In this document: piece after piece, positions 32,981 to 42,307 of the stretch
How the letters are laid out: every line of letters begins with the position of its first letter
Numbering within the stretch: the stretch's first letter is position 1
Source: Lachnospiraceae bacterium NE2001
GTDB taxonomy: Bacteria > Bacillota > Clostridia > Lachnospirales > Lachnospiraceae
Direction: 5' to 3'
DNA length: 64,000 nucleotides
NCBI GenBank assembly: GCA_900110635.1
Contig: FOEK01000003.1
Coordinates: 186,001-250,000 of the forward strand
Notes under the pieces: generated by a model
The model's database searches: none
What the model saw: only the letters and a program-made list of their open reading frames with translations
Told to the model about the DNA's origin: nothing
Program-made: the position numbers and the translations under genes

Positions 32981-35900
32981 ATGATATCGAAGTTTAGTGT
33001 AAAGAGACCATATACGGTATTTGTGGTAGTTGTTGCCGTTATTGTCATCGGAGTCGTGGCGCTTATGCGAATGACAGCGGATCTTCTGCCAGATATGAAT
33101 CTTCCATATGTTGTAGTAATAACAACAGATATGGGCGCCAGCCCTGAGACGGTTGAGAAAGAGGTGACGGCCCCAATAGAAGCCTCTCTCGCAACTACAT
33201 CTAATCTGAAGAATATTCAGTCCATGTCTTACAACAGCTACTCCACAGTAATTCTGGAGTATGAGCAGAGCTCAAATATGGATGCAACAATGATCGAGAT
33301 ACAGCAGAGCCTGGATCAGATAGAGGGTATGTTCGGCGATTCTGTAGGCACACCGATCGTTATGCAGCTTAACCCGGATATGTTACCGGTTATGGTCGCA
33401 GCTGCAAATGTATCTGATATGGATTCCATAGAACTGACTGACTACATTGAGTCAGATATCCTGCCTCAGCTTGAATCAATAGAGGGTGTTGCGTCTGTAA
33501 CAGCAACAGGTGGCGTCACTGAGACGGTTCAGGTTACCATGAACCAGGATAAGATAGATAAGTTAAATGATAAAATAATGGCTGAAATTGAGGATCAGTT
33601 CCAGGATGCAAAGGATGAACTGCAGACCTCGAAGGAGGATATAGAGAGCGGACAGTCCCAGGTTTCTTCTGGAAAGAAAACTCTTGCAAACTCAGTTGGT
33701 GAGAATCTTGCAACTCTTGAGAGTACTCAGATAGAGCTTTATCAGACAGCAGATGAACTATCGGAGCAGAAGGATACCTATCAGGATACATATGATACTC
33801 TGGGTACAACTATTGATACTCTTAATACTACCTACGACAGCGCAAGTGCCCTGGCATCAGGACTGGACAGCCTAAACTCTGTTATAGGTCTTTATGATCA
33901 GGGGCTTCTGGATGATACAACCTTTGCGGCTGCTGCAGGAATGGATATCAACACAGCAAGAGCTTCCCAGGCTGCCTATTCTGCACAGCTGGACGCTGTC
34001 AATACGCAGATAAAGGAAAATACTTCATCACTTGCAGATTATGGTATTACAGTTAACACTTACGCAGATCTGCCTACTGCTGTTGCAGAGCTGGAGGCAA
34101 AAAGAGTTGAGATAAATACAGGAATTGAAACTATAGATGCCGCTATAGAAGAGGTTGAAGCAGGTAAAACTTCAACCAGTGAAGCAATAGAGGCACTGAA
34201 TAAAACTGGAATCGAACAGTCTATTAATCTTGCAGAAACTGCAGCAACCCTTTCCCAGGGACTTTCAACTATCGAAAGTGCTGAGGATACCCTGGAGGAT
34301 ACTCTGGAGAGTACAAAGGATGCGGCAGACCTGAATACTATCCTTTCAATCGATGTACTGAATAATCTCCTGAAGGCTCAGAACTTTGAAATGCCAGCTG
34401 GCTACGCTGGTGGAAAGAGTAAAACAGATGGTCAGTACCTGGTCAAGATAGGTGAGGAGGTGGCTGACGCTGACGAGCTGTCCAAGCTGATCCTTATTGA
34501 TCTCAATATGGACAGCGTTGGCATCATTCGTCTTGAAGACGTTGCTGATGTGGAGCAGGTGGATGATTCAGCTGATGTTTATGCTAAGCTAAATGGCAGT
34601 CCGGGCATGCTCATTTCATTTGAGAAACAGACCGGCTACTCTACTGGTGATGTAACAGACACAATTCTGGATAAGTTTGATAGTCTCGAAAGAACAGAGG
34701 ATGAGGATTTACAGTTTGCTGTTTTAATGAACCAGGGCGTCTATATAGATTTGATCGTGAAGTCAATACTTCAGAACATGATTCTGGGTGCTTCACTGGC
34801 TATTATAGTCCTGATCATATTCCTTCGTGATATCAGACCAACAATTATTATTGCGTGTGCTATACCACTTTCGGTTATCTTCGCGATAGTGCTGATGTAT
34901 TTTACTGACATTTCACTTAATATCATATCCATGTCTGGACTTACTCTGGGTATAGGTATGCTGGTGGATAACTCCATCGTTGTTATAGAGAACATATATC
35001 GAATCCGCAAGGAGGGCGAGTCCATCAAGAAGGCGGCGGTTTATGGTGCAAGCCAGGTGGCAGGGGCTATCACATCTTCAACCCTTACGACCATGTGTGT
35101 ATTCCTGCCAATCGTGTTCACTGAGGGACTCACAAGACAACTTTTCGTGGATATGGGACTCACGATAGCATTTACCCTTACTGCTTCACTTCTGGTGGCA
35201 CTTACTCTGGTTCCAGCAATGGCACAGGGACTTCTGAGAAATGTTAAAGAGAAGGAGGCAGGTTCCGAGGGAGCCTTTATGCGTGGCTACGACAAGTTCC
35301 TCCGGGGGGCGCTCCGATTTAAGCCGCTTGTCTTTGTATTAATGTTGGTTATGCTTGCAGCATCTATTGCTCTGGCTTTATCAAGAGGCACTGAGTTTAT
35401 GCCTGAGATGCAGAGTGATCAGGTGACGATCACTATGTCGGCTCCGAAGGGTGAGGAAAGAACCTTTGAGGAAATGACAGGCTATGCGGACGAGCTGGTG
35501 GAGAAGCTGCAGGAGATTCCTGAGATTGAAACCATCGGTGCCATGATCGGTAATGGAACCACAATGGGCGCTCTGAATATGTCTGGTGGAGAAGATGTAT
35601 CGATATATGTTCTGCTTAATGAGGATTCAAAGCTGACAAATGCTGAGATTATAGGTAAGATAGACAAAGCCGCGGAAGGACTTGACTGTGAGACTGTTGC
35701 CAGCGCAGAGATAATGGATATGAGTTTGCTGACAGGAAGTGGTCTTTCAGTAATGATCAAGGGTCGTGATATGCAGGTTCTTCAGAGGCTGGCGCAGGAG
35801 TCTGCTGATGCACTTGAGGCTGTTAATGGTGTCGAGGAGGTAGATAATGGACTTGATAATATGACCAAGACCTTTGTGATCACAGTTGATAAGAAGAAGG

Positions 35901-36838
35901 CGGCTGAGTATGGAATGACGGTGGCGCAGGTGTTCACCACTGTATCAGCAAAGCTTGCATCAACTTCTGCCACAACTTCGATAGAGACTGATCTGAAGGA
36001 CTATGATGTATATGTTGCAACTGATGAGCAAGCTGAGATTGATATAAATGATCTAAAGAATCTGAAGTTTGAATATACGGATAAGGAGGAAGGGGAAACC
36101 AAAGAGATTTCACTTTCAAAGATAGTAACCTTCTCTGAACAGGAGGAACTGTCAAGAGTTCTTCGTGATAACCAGAATCGATATATTAATGTGACTGGTT
36201 CTCTTGCAGATGGCTATAATATCGGACTTGTAGGAAATCAGGTGCAGGCAAATCTTGATAAGATTGGAGTCCCAGAGGGTTACTCAATAACTCTTGAGGG
36301 TGAGAATCAGACAATAAATGATGCAATGCATCAGATAATGCTGATGATGCTCCTGGCAGTCATTCTTATTTACCTTATAATGGTTGCACAGTTCCAGAGT
36401 CTGAAGTCACCATTTATCATAATGTTCACCATACCACTGGCATTTACAGGCGGCTTCCTGGCACTGTTCCTGTGTGGCAAGGCTGTGTCAGTTATCGCAA
36501 TGATCGGTTTCGTAATGCTGGCTGGTATCATAGTAAATAATGGTATCGTGCTGGTCGACTATGTCAATCAGCTGCGCCGTGAAGGAAAGTCAAAGACAGA
36601 AGCTATAGTTGAGTCGGGAAAGACAAGACTGCGTCCTGTGCTTATGACCGCGTTAACAACAATCATATCCATGTCCACCATGGCAGTTGGAATGGGCAAG
36701 GGTACCGAGTTGTCTCAGCCTATGGCCATAGTTGTCGTGGGTGGTATGATCTACGGAACCATCCTGACTCTCGTGCTGGTACCTTGCCTTTACGATGCCT
36801 TCAACAGAGAACGAGATATGACTGAAGAAGAACTATAA
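32981..36838 (+). CDS. RND-family efflux transporter with coiled-coil insertion
   Basis: 1285 residues, about 240 longer than AcrB-type pumps. It starts with the usual KRPYTVFVVVVAVIVIG helix. The segment IEASLATTSNLKNIQSMSYNSYSTVILEYE is typical of the porter domain, and GIGMLVDNSIVVIENIYRIRKEG of helix 4. The second half repeats the layout (LAGIIVNNGIVLVDYVNQLRREGKS). The extra length is a helical Gln/Ser/Thr-rich insertion at about 190-470 within the porter domain, between NQDKIDKLNDK and EMPAGYAGGKS. No membrane-fusion or outer-membrane partner is nearby, as expected for a Gram-positive. GAGGAGAG precedes the ATG. Confidence 0.92.
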   Translation: MISKFSVKRPYTVFVVVVAVIVIGVVALMRMTADLLPDMNLPYVVVITTDMGASPETVEKEVTAPIEASLATTSNLKNIQSMSYNSYSTVILEYEQSSNMDATMIEIQQSLDQIEGMFGDSVGTPIVMQLNPDMLPVMVAAANVSDMDSIELTDYIESDILPQLESIEGVASVTATGGVTETVQVTMNQDKIDKLNDKIMAEIEDQFQDAKDELQTSKEDIESGQSQVSSGKKTLANSVGENLATLESTQIELYQTADELSEQKDTYQDTYDTLGTTIDTLNTTYDSASALASGLDSLNSVIGLYDQGLLDDTTFAAAAGMDINTARASQAAYSAQLDAVNTQIKENTSSLADYGITVNTYADLPTAVAELEAKRVEINTGIETIDAAIEEVEAGKTSTSEAIEALNKTGIEQSINLAETAATLSQGLSTIESAEDTLEDTLESTKDAADLNTILSIDVLNNLLKAQNFEMPAGYAGGKSKTDGQYLVKIGEEVADADELSKLILIDLNMDSVGIIRLEDVADVEQVDDSADVYAKLNGSPGMLISFEKQTGYSTGDVTDTILDKFDSLERTEDEDLQFAVLMNQGVYIDLIVKSILQNMILGASLAIIVLIIFLRDIRPTIIIACAIPLSVIFAIVLMYFTDISLNIISMSGLTLGIGMLVDNSIVVIENIYRIRKEGESIKKAAVYGASQVAGAITSSTLTTMCVFLPIVFTEGLTRQLFVDMGLTIAFTLTASLLVALTLVPAMAQGLLRNVKEKEAGSEGAFMRGYDKFLRGALRFKPLVFVLMLVMLAASIALALSRGTEFMPEMQSDQVTITMSAPKGEERTFEEMTGYADELVEKLQEIPEIETIGAMIGNGTTMGALNMSGGEDVSIYVLLNEDSKLTNAEIIGKIDKAAEGLDCETVASAEIMDMSLLTGSGLSVMIKGRDMQVLQRLAQESADALEAVNGVEEVDNGLDNMTKTFVITVDKKKAAEYGMTVAQVFTTVSAKLASTSATTSIETDLKDYDVYVATDEQAEIDINDLKNLKFEYTDKEEGETKEISLSKIVTFSEQEELSRVLRDNQNRYINVTGSLADGYNIGLVGNQVQANLDKIGVPEGYSITLEGENQTINDAMHQIMLMMLLAVILIYLIMVAQFQSLKSPFIIMFTIPLAFTGGFLALFLCGKAVSVIAMIGFVMLAGIIVNNGIVLVDYVNQLRREGKSKTEAIVESGKTRLRPVLMTALTTIISMSTMAVGMGKGTELSQPMAIVVVGGMIYGTILTLVLVPCLYDAFNRERDMTEEEL

Positions 36839-36874
36839 TATTTGATGTGTATTGTTCTTAGATATTCGTGATGA

Positions 36875-36907
36875 AAATCGCCTGACTGTGAGTCGGGCGA
36901 TTTTTTT
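36875..36907 (+). terminator. Terminator after the RND gene
   Basis: AATCGCCTGAC and GTCGGGCGATT form an 11-bp stem (one G-T) followed by seven T residues. Confidence 0.9.
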
Positions 36908-37225
36908 GTATTGTTGAATGAAAAGCTATGTAGAGTGTTGCTAGTAACACGCTTTGTTTTATGATTTCGTAGTTGTGTGGGAATGTTCATATAGTTAACA
37001 TAATGCGGTTTACACTTTGTGATTTTGTGTTTTGGTAGTTCGTGATTTTTCATAAAGACTATGGTGATTATTAACAAATTGCTTTCCAAAATGGTTTACA
37101 TAACTTTGCACAAAAGCCATATTCCTTCATAAATAGTCAAAAACGGTCGAAAATCGTGCGTAGAATTCTAGCAATTTTGGCTGTGAATCCTGAGTTTTTG
37201 GCTAAAATCAGCCATTTGTGTTCTG
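36908..37225. other. AT-rich gene-free stretch
   Basis: No frame with a ribosome site. Small hairpins such as GGCTAAAATCAGCC (37200-37213) occur. No promoter stands out. Together with the two palindromes that follow it makes a 430-base gap before the Cys-cluster gene. Confidence 0.5.
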
Positions 37226-37265
37226 AAAATGCTAGATTTTGTTGCGCAACATAATCTAGCATTTT
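37226..37265. repeat. 40-base near-perfect palindrome
   Basis: AAAATGCTAGATT and AATCTAGCATTTT flank the inner palindrome TGTTGCGCAACA, with a single T-T mismatch. It may be a terminator (T-run on the right) or a repeat element. Confidence 0.7.
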
Positions 37266-37298
37266 TCAGGTTTAGAGGCCAACTCTTTTTTGCTACCA

Positions 37299-37327
37299 TT
37301 TTTGTACTTTACGTAAAGGTACAAAAC
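37299..37327. promoter_or_regulatory. Inverted repeat just upstream of the ribosome site
   Basis: TTTTGTACTTTAC and GTAAAGGTACAAAA are complementary apart from one extra G, ending six bases before the GGAGG of the Cys-cluster gene. Either an operator or a 5' UTR hairpin. Confidence 0.55.
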
Positions 37328-37340
37328 GATGGAGGTTTAT

Positions 37341-38084
37341 ATGAAAGAGAAAGAGATATATGAAAGCATGGAGGAAGCTAGAAAAAAGTATGTTGAAAAT
37401 ATGATAGCAAACCCGATAGATCTTGATTCCGAGTTTACATTTCACTGTACTAAATGTGGCGAGTGTTGCAAGGATAGAGAGGACATACTTTTAAATCCGT
37501 TTGATGTATATAGAATAGCTAAGGGGCTTGACGTAGAGACGTACGAGGTGTTGGACAGATATACCTATGGATATATTGGAAAGTCCAGCAGGATGCCGAT
37601 TGTGGCAGTGAAGATGGTAGAGGATAGTGGGTGCTGTGTATTTTTGAAGGGTAAGAAGTGTGGCATTCAGGATTTCAAACCGGGAGTATGTGCCTTGTAT
37701 CCTTTGGGAAGGTTCGTGGCACGTGACATGGAAGGTGATTCGTCTGTGAGTCCGAAGGTATCTTATATATTACAGCCGTATAATTGTGGAATAAGGAAGG
37801 ATATCCATACGCCAAGGCAGTGGCTAAAGGATTTTCATATGGATGAATGTGAAGATGAGTTTATACTTTGGCAGGATATAGTGTTCGAACTCTCACCACG
37901 ACTCGCTAAGATATATGACAGATTACCCCATAAGGTTTTGGACTTGTTTTACGACAATTTGTTCGGGTTTTTATATATTAATTATGACTTGGAGAAAGAG
38001 GCTGCCGCTCAGCTTGAATCGAACTGGGGGTATATACAGGATATGCTACGCACAGTGGAGGACTTTCTTCAAGAAATTGGCTAA
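37341..38084 (+). CDS. YkgJ-type zinc/iron-chelating Cys-cluster protein
   Basis: 247 residues. FHCTKCGECCKDREDILLNPFDVYRIAKGL (about 35-65), CCVFLKGKKCGIQDFKPGVCALYPLGR and YNCGI give the eight-cysteine pattern of the YkgJ/CxxCxxCC family, thought to bind a metal or cluster. Function unknown in general. I choose ATG 37341 because GGAGG ends 5 bases upstream; the in-frame ATG at 37329 overlaps the ribosome site. Confidence 0.85.
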   Translation: MKEKEIYESMEEARKKYVENMIANPIDLDSEFTFHCTKCGECCKDREDILLNPFDVYRIAKGLDVETYEVLDRYTYGYIGKSSRMPIVAVKMVEDSGCCVFLKGKKCGIQDFKPGVCALYPLGRFVARDMEGDSSVSPKVSYILQPYNCGIRKDIHTPRQWLKDFHMDECEDEFILWQDIVFELSPRLAKIYDRLPHKVLDLFYDNLFGFLYINYDLEKEAAAQLESNWGYIQDMLRTVEDFLQEIG

Positions 38085-38103
38085 ATGACACTTGGGCTAT
38101 TTA

Positions 38104-38132
38104 TTGTGCAGTGGGGTTCTTTGTGGTACAAT
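38104..38132 (+). promoter_or_regulatory. Promoter of the CvfB-like gene
   Basis: TTGTGC, a 17-base spacer and TACAAT preceded by TGG. It begins about 20 bases after the Cys-cluster stop. Confidence 0.6.
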
Positions 38133-38188
38133 ACAAAGCGATTTGCATAGATATACTGGATAAAAATATCAGGATAAGGATTAGTAAA

Positions 38189-39103
38189 ATGAAATTAGGC
38201 GAGTGGAATCTTCTTAGAATAGATAGAATAAAGGATGTGGGAGCTTACCTCACAGATGGAAAAGGACTTGGAGAGGATATGGATGTCCTCCTGCCAACGA
38301 GGCAGATTCCTGAAGGGCTTGAGATAGGAGATAATGTTCAGGTCTTCATATACAGAGATTCTGAGGACAGACTGATTGCCACGACTCATATGCCACTTAT
38401 AACTCTTGGTGAGATAAAGCGTCTTAAGGTTAAGTCGGTTGGTGATATTGGCGCTTTTCTTGACTGGGGGCTCAACCGTGATCTGTTTCTCCCATTTAAA
38501 GAGCAGACTGTAAAGGTTCAGCAGGAGAAGTCATATCTTGTGAAGCTTTATGTGGATAAGTCAGGAAGACTTGCTGCTTCCATGAGAATCGCAGATGCAT
38601 TGATACCAGGCACGGATGGTGCTCTAAAAAAGGGCGACCATGTAAAGGGTGTTGTCTACAACGTAAAGAAGGATTTCGGTGTCTTCGTAGCCCTTGAAGA
38701 TCAGATTCTGGATGAAAATGTGCAGAAAGGGACGGACCTATGTGCATTGGGGACAGTCCCCATTGCACATTATAAGTATTCGGGTTTGATTCATAATAGC
38801 GAGGTGTTTGAGAATCTCTATGTTGGAGATGAGGTGACCTGCAGGATTGTAAAGGTCAGAGAGGATGGAAAGATAGATCTTGCTATGAGGGATGAGATTC
38901 CCCAGCAGATGGAAAAGGATGCTGAAATGGTACTGGATATCATAAAGAGTTATGGCGGAAGGCTGCCATTTAATGATAAGGCAGATGCTGCTCTTATAAA
39001 GAAAGAGTTTGGTATCAGCAAAAATGCATTTAAGCGGGCGGTAGGACGTCTGTTTAAACAGAGGCTCATCGTTATTGATGACGATGGTATCTCATTGGTA
39101 TAA
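38189..39103 (+). CDS. cvfB: CvfB-like S1 RNA-binding protein with an in-frame repeat insertion
   Basis: 304 residues. Three S1-type domains ([69 protein letters not shown]) and a C-terminal winged helix ([26 protein letters not shown]) match the CvfB/YitL family of RNA-binding virulence and stress regulators. About 22 residues, [18 protein letters not shown] and VPIAHY, interrupt the third S1 domain between FVALED and [12 protein letters not shown]. Their DNA is a family B repeat. The rest of the frame is intact, so a full-length protein with an extra loop is predicted. ATG 38189 follows AAGGA; an upstream in-frame start at 38111 has no ribosome site and lies in the promoter. Confidence 0.88.
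   Translation: MKLGEWNLLRIDRIKDVGAYLTDGKGLGEDMDVLLPTRQIPEGLEIGDNVQVFIYRDSEDRLIATTHMPLITLGEIKRLKVKSVGDIGAFLDWGLNRDLFLPFKEQTVKVQQEKSYLVKLYVDKSGRLAASMRIADALIPGTDGALKKGDHVKGVVYNVKKDFGVFVALEDQILDENVQKGTDLCALGTVPIAHYKYSGLIHNSEVFENLYVGDEVTCRIVKVREDGKIDLAMRDEIPQQMEKDAEMVLDIIKSYGGRLPFNDKADAALIKKEFGISKNAFKRAVGRLFKQRLIVIDDDGISLV
38717..38771 (+). repeat. Family B palindromic repeat inside cvfB
   Basis: AATGTGCAGAAAGGGACGGA, CCT and the hairpin ATGTGCATTGGGGAC / GTCCCCATTGCACAT (one mismatch, one-base loop). It has the same order and orientation as the intergenic copies at 24578 and 61931, but here it is translated in frame. Confidence 0.9.
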
Positions 39104-39132
39104 ATATAAAATGTGTTAAGAAGGAGAAAGAT

Positions 39133-39510
39133 ATGAAAGAGATTATTAGTACAGAGAAGGCACCGGCTGCAATAGGCCCATATTCACAGGCAGTTAAGGT
39201 TGGAAATCTGCTGTTTACTTCAGGTATGATTCCAATTGATCCTGCAACAAATACACTTGTTGAGGGTGGAATTGAGGTTCAGGCTGAGAGAGCGCTGGAG
39301 AATGTGAAGGCTCTCCTTGAGGCTTCTGGCACATCTCTGGATAAGGTAGTTAAGACTGTTGTATTTATCAAGGATATGAATGATTTTGCAAAGGTAAATG
39401 AAATCTATGCAAAGTATTTTACTGAGAACTTCCCAGCAAGAAGCTGCGTTGAGGTTGCCAGACTTCCAAAGGATGTTCTGATCGAGATGGAAGCTATTGC
39501 AGAAATCTAA
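39133..39510 (+). CDS. ridA: RidA (reactive intermediate/imine deaminase)
   Basis: 125 residues. [21 protein letters not shown] and [24 protein letters not shown] (with the catalytic Arg about 105) are RidA/YjgF hallmarks. The enzyme hydrolyses reactive enamines and imines formed by PLP enzymes, protecting branched-chain and one-carbon metabolism. Length is exactly that of the family. AAGGAG precedes the ATG. Confidence 0.95.
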   Translation: MKEIISTEKAPAAIGPYSQAVKVGNLLFTSGMIPIDPATNTLVEGGIEVQAERALENVKALLEASGTSLDKVVKTVVFIKDMNDFAKVNEIYAKYFTENFPARSCVEVARLPKDVLIEMEAIAEI

Positions 39511-39521
39511 GAATATATAGT

Positions 39522-39606
39522 ACGCATAAAACTAATAACTATTTATATAGATTGCACGCATTAAACTAATAGTTTATTTATTGATGCATAAGAGATGTAG
39601 TATAAT
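39522..39606 (+). promoter_or_regulatory. Promoter region with two long direct repeats
   Basis: ACGCATAAAACTAATA (39522-39537) and ACGCATTAAACTAATA (39556-39571), each continuing into TATTTAT, are repeated with a 34-base period. TATAAT follows at 39601-39606 with a weak -35 (TTGATG region). The pattern suggests a pair of activator sites. Confidence 0.6.
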
Positions 39607-39624
39607 AACTGAGTAAAATAATAA

Positions 39625-39663
39625 GCGAAGGGCGTATGGAAGGTCTCATATGCCCTGCTTTTT
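39625..39663 (+). terminator. Leader terminator ahead of the glycerophosphotransferase gene
   Basis: AGGGCGTATG and CATATGCCCT pair around an 8-base loop, followed by GCTTTTT. It lies inside the 75-base leader, 25 bases before the coding start, so it can act as an attenuator. Confidence 0.75.
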
Positions 39664-39688
39664 GATGAGTATAATTTAGAGGAGTTAG

Positions 39689-42277
39689 ATGAGTACCGGA
39701 AGTATTCACATTATATATAAGAAGAACAGGGAAGACTTTATCAGAGAGTTTAACGACTATTTGGATAAGGGCGGTGAGAAGTATCTGCTTGTTATATCAG
39801 AGATGGATACATTTAAGGATGAGCGAAATGATACAGAAGCCGCAAGGGCTTTCGGGGAAAAACTATCGCAAATTATGGATCAGAATCCAGCGGCAATCCT
39901 GGCTACTCCCAAGAAGCTTTTTCAGTTTCCGGACAGAATGGCTGGTACGATATTCAGAGTTGATGCTGTTCGTGAAACTGGCATAAGACTTCAGAGTGAA
40001 TACTATTATAGCTACGAGGCTGACTTCTTGCTGAAGCTTATTAAGGATCACCAGTTTATGGTATGTCAGGATGTGGAGTATTTTCAGGGTGATCCTGGAG
40101 ACGGCAATCTTCGCGAGTTTTCTGGAATATATGATAAGAAGTGGTATCTGGAGGATATAGAATCTTTTCTTATCCCTATGCTCCGTGATTATTTTGAAAG
40201 AAGCGAAAGTAGTTCCAATATCCCCAAGAATACTAATTCCTCCAAAGCATCAAACAATAAGATAGAGACTGATATTCAGCGTGGTCCGGTTCCATTAATA
40301 GTTCAGTTCTTTGCTATGTATTATATATCCTGTCGTCTGAATGCAAACCAGAACAACAAGAACCGGCATGCTCTCAGCGAGGATGAGGCTGTCTTATTAA
40401 AGGACCTGATAAGCGAGGCTCTTCAGTTTATCGATGATGATGTGATAATGAATACCTATGAATATCCTGTTTATAAAAAGGATTTTCAGTTTAAGAGGAT
40501 GCTGCTTCGATTCAAGTATAAGAATGAAAAGCTGGACGCTCTCGAATACTATGATATGTCACAGCTGCGCTGTAATATTCAGCTGATAGATTATCATAAT
40601 GGTACGCTGGAGATAGATGGTTCACTTCCGGATACTGTTCATAGAGGCGTGGCGGAGTACTTCTTTGAGGTTGGGGATAGACGTTATCCAGTAGAGTTCT
40701 GTGAAAGGTATTCTCTCACAAAGTATTTTGGAATATCAGCTTATAAGAGACTTCCATTTCACGCAACACTTCCAAACGTAATGAGTAAAGTGAATAATAC
40801 TTCAAGAAACAAACTTACTTTCTGCGTGGAATATAAAGGGAAGAAGCACGTTATTCCGCTTGAGTTTAAGTCTCACACCAGCAGGATAGCGGCGTATCCA
40901 AGGAATTCATACTGGCACGCTGAGGATCTTCTTGTTACAGCTGTTCATACTAAAGATGAAGAGGAAAATATAATAGTCCCAGCTCTTATGCTTAGAAAAT
41001 ACAACTTCCCTCTTATGGCTATAAAGGAATTGGGAGTTGGTAGTGAATTGCTACTATCTTTCCAGATGCATCGTTTTAGATTCTTTCTTCTTAGAGCTGC
41101 CTGGGTTATAACAAGACCTTACTTCAGGAAAAAGAATATATGGCTTTTTTTTGATAAGATATATAAGGCGGGAGATTCGTCAGAGTATCTGTATAAATAT
41201 GCTGTGAAGCAGTTGGAGAGTTCATCTAAAGAAAAACCAGATGATATAGTAAACAAACCTGACAAGCTGTACTATCTGGTTGATAAGAACACCACAGATT
41301 ATTCCAGGTTAGTAGCAGAAGGCTACTATCCCCTTAAGAGGGGAAGCTTCCTTCACAGGCTGGTCTTTCTAAATGCAAATATGGTTATAGCAAGTAACTC
41401 GACAGTGTTTGCATTTAACGATTATTATCTGGAAAACTGCAGGTACATAAGGGGTATTCCTGACTTTGATGTGGTTTGCGTCCAACATGGACTTTCTGTA
41501 CAGAAGATAGCACTTGCCCAGCAAAGACTTAGAGATAATACGAGACTTTACTTCTGTGCCTCCAAGTATGAGATAGAGAATCTGGAGAAGCCTGTTTATG
41601 ATTACAAGGGCTACAACGCATTGAAGCTTACTGGCGTTCCAAGGTACGATGGCCTGGTGGATAGATCAAAGAAGCAGATAATGATCTCACCTACGTGGCG
41701 TATGCAGTCAGCTATGCTGGTTTCAAAGAATGAAGGAGTGGAGCGGGATTACAATCCACTGTTTAAAGAGACTCCATATTATAAGGTTTATAATGGTCTG
41801 ATAAATGATACTCGCCTGATTAAGGCTGCTGAGGAGTATGGCTACAGGCTTGCCTATGTACTTCACCCTATTGTTAGTCCCCAGGCGGATGATTTTGAAA
41901 AAAATAGCTTCGTGGATATTATTCCGTCGGTTGGTGATATGAGCTATGAGAAGCTTCTGACGGAGTCAAGCCTTATGGTGACGGACTATAGCGGTGTACA
42001 GTTTGATATGGCCTATATGAGAAAGCCTTTGGTTTATTATCATCCGGAGGAGCTGGAGGCACATTACGAAGAAGGTACATTTCACTATGATACTATGGCT
42101 TTTGGTGAGATAGTGAAGAAGAAGGATGAGCTGGTGGATCTGCTGATCGGATATATGAAGGATGGGTGCAGGATGAAAGAACGGTACCGAAACAGGGCTG
42201 ATGATTTCTTTGCCTACGATGACCATAATAACTGTGCCCGAATATATAATGAGATGATTCGTTACAAGCGTTATTAA
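39689..42277 (+). CDS. CDP-glycerol glycerophosphotransferase-like protein (TagF/TarF type)
   Basis: 862 residues. The C-terminal 400 residues carry the glycerophosphotransferase features: VVCVQHGLSVQKIAL (about 605), FCASKYEIENL, KLTGVPRYDGL, ISPTWR, YVLHPIVSP and SSLMVTDYSGVQFDMAYMRKPLVYYHPEELEAHYEEGTFHYD. Such enzymes polymerise or prime glycerophosphate or ribitol-phosphate chains of teichoic acids at the inner membrane surface. The first 170 residues look like the end of a glycosyltransferase-2-type domain (FRVDAVRETGIRLQSEYYYSYEADFLLKL). GAGGAG precedes the ATG. First gene of a three-gene operon with a J-like/TPR protein and an Hsp70. Confidence 0.85.
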   Translation: MSTGSIHIIYKKNREDFIREFNDYLDKGGEKYLLVISEMDTFKDERNDTEAARAFGEKLSQIMDQNPAAILATPKKLFQFPDRMAGTIFRVDAVRETGIRLQSEYYYSYEADFLLKLIKDHQFMVCQDVEYFQGDPGDGNLREFSGIYDKKWYLEDIESFLIPMLRDYFERSESSSNIPKNTNSSKASNNKIETDIQRGPVPLIVQFFAMYYISCRLNANQNNKNRHALSEDEAVLLKDLISEALQFIDDDVIMNTYEYPVYKKDFQFKRMLLRFKYKNEKLDALEYYDMSQLRCNIQLIDYHNGTLEIDGSLPDTVHRGVAEYFFEVGDRRYPVEFCERYSLTKYFGISAYKRLPFHATLPNVMSKVNNTSRNKLTFCVEYKGKKHVIPLEFKSHTSRIAAYPRNSYWHAEDLLVTAVHTKDEEENIIVPALMLRKYNFPLMAIKELGVGSELLLSFQMHRFRFFLLRAAWVITRPYFRKKNIWLFFDKIYKAGDSSEYLYKYAVKQLESSSKEKPDDIVNKPDKLYYLVDKNTTDYSRLVAEGYYPLKRGSFLHRLVFLNANMVIASNSTVFAFNDYYLENCRYIRGIPDFDVVCVQHGLSVQKIALAQQRLRDNTRLYFCASKYEIENLEKPVYDYKGYNALKLTGVPRYDGLVDRSKKQIMISPTWRMQSAMLVSKNEGVERDYNPLFKETPYYKVYNGLINDTRLIKAAEEYGYRLAYVLHPIVSPQADDFEKNSFVDIIPSVGDMSYEKLLTESSLMVTDYSGVQFDMAYMRKPLVYYHPEELEAHYEEGTFHYDTMAFGEIVKKKDELVDLLIGYMKDGCRMKERYRNRADDFFAYDDHNNCARIYNEMIRYKRY

Positions 42278-42307
42278 GTGATAAATCAATAATCGAAGGG
42301 AAAAAGC

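Noticed and set aside
36790-37089. 99-codon frame on the minus strand after the RND gene
   Set aside because: It overlaps the RND terminator and the gene end, and has no ribosome site or recognisable domain.
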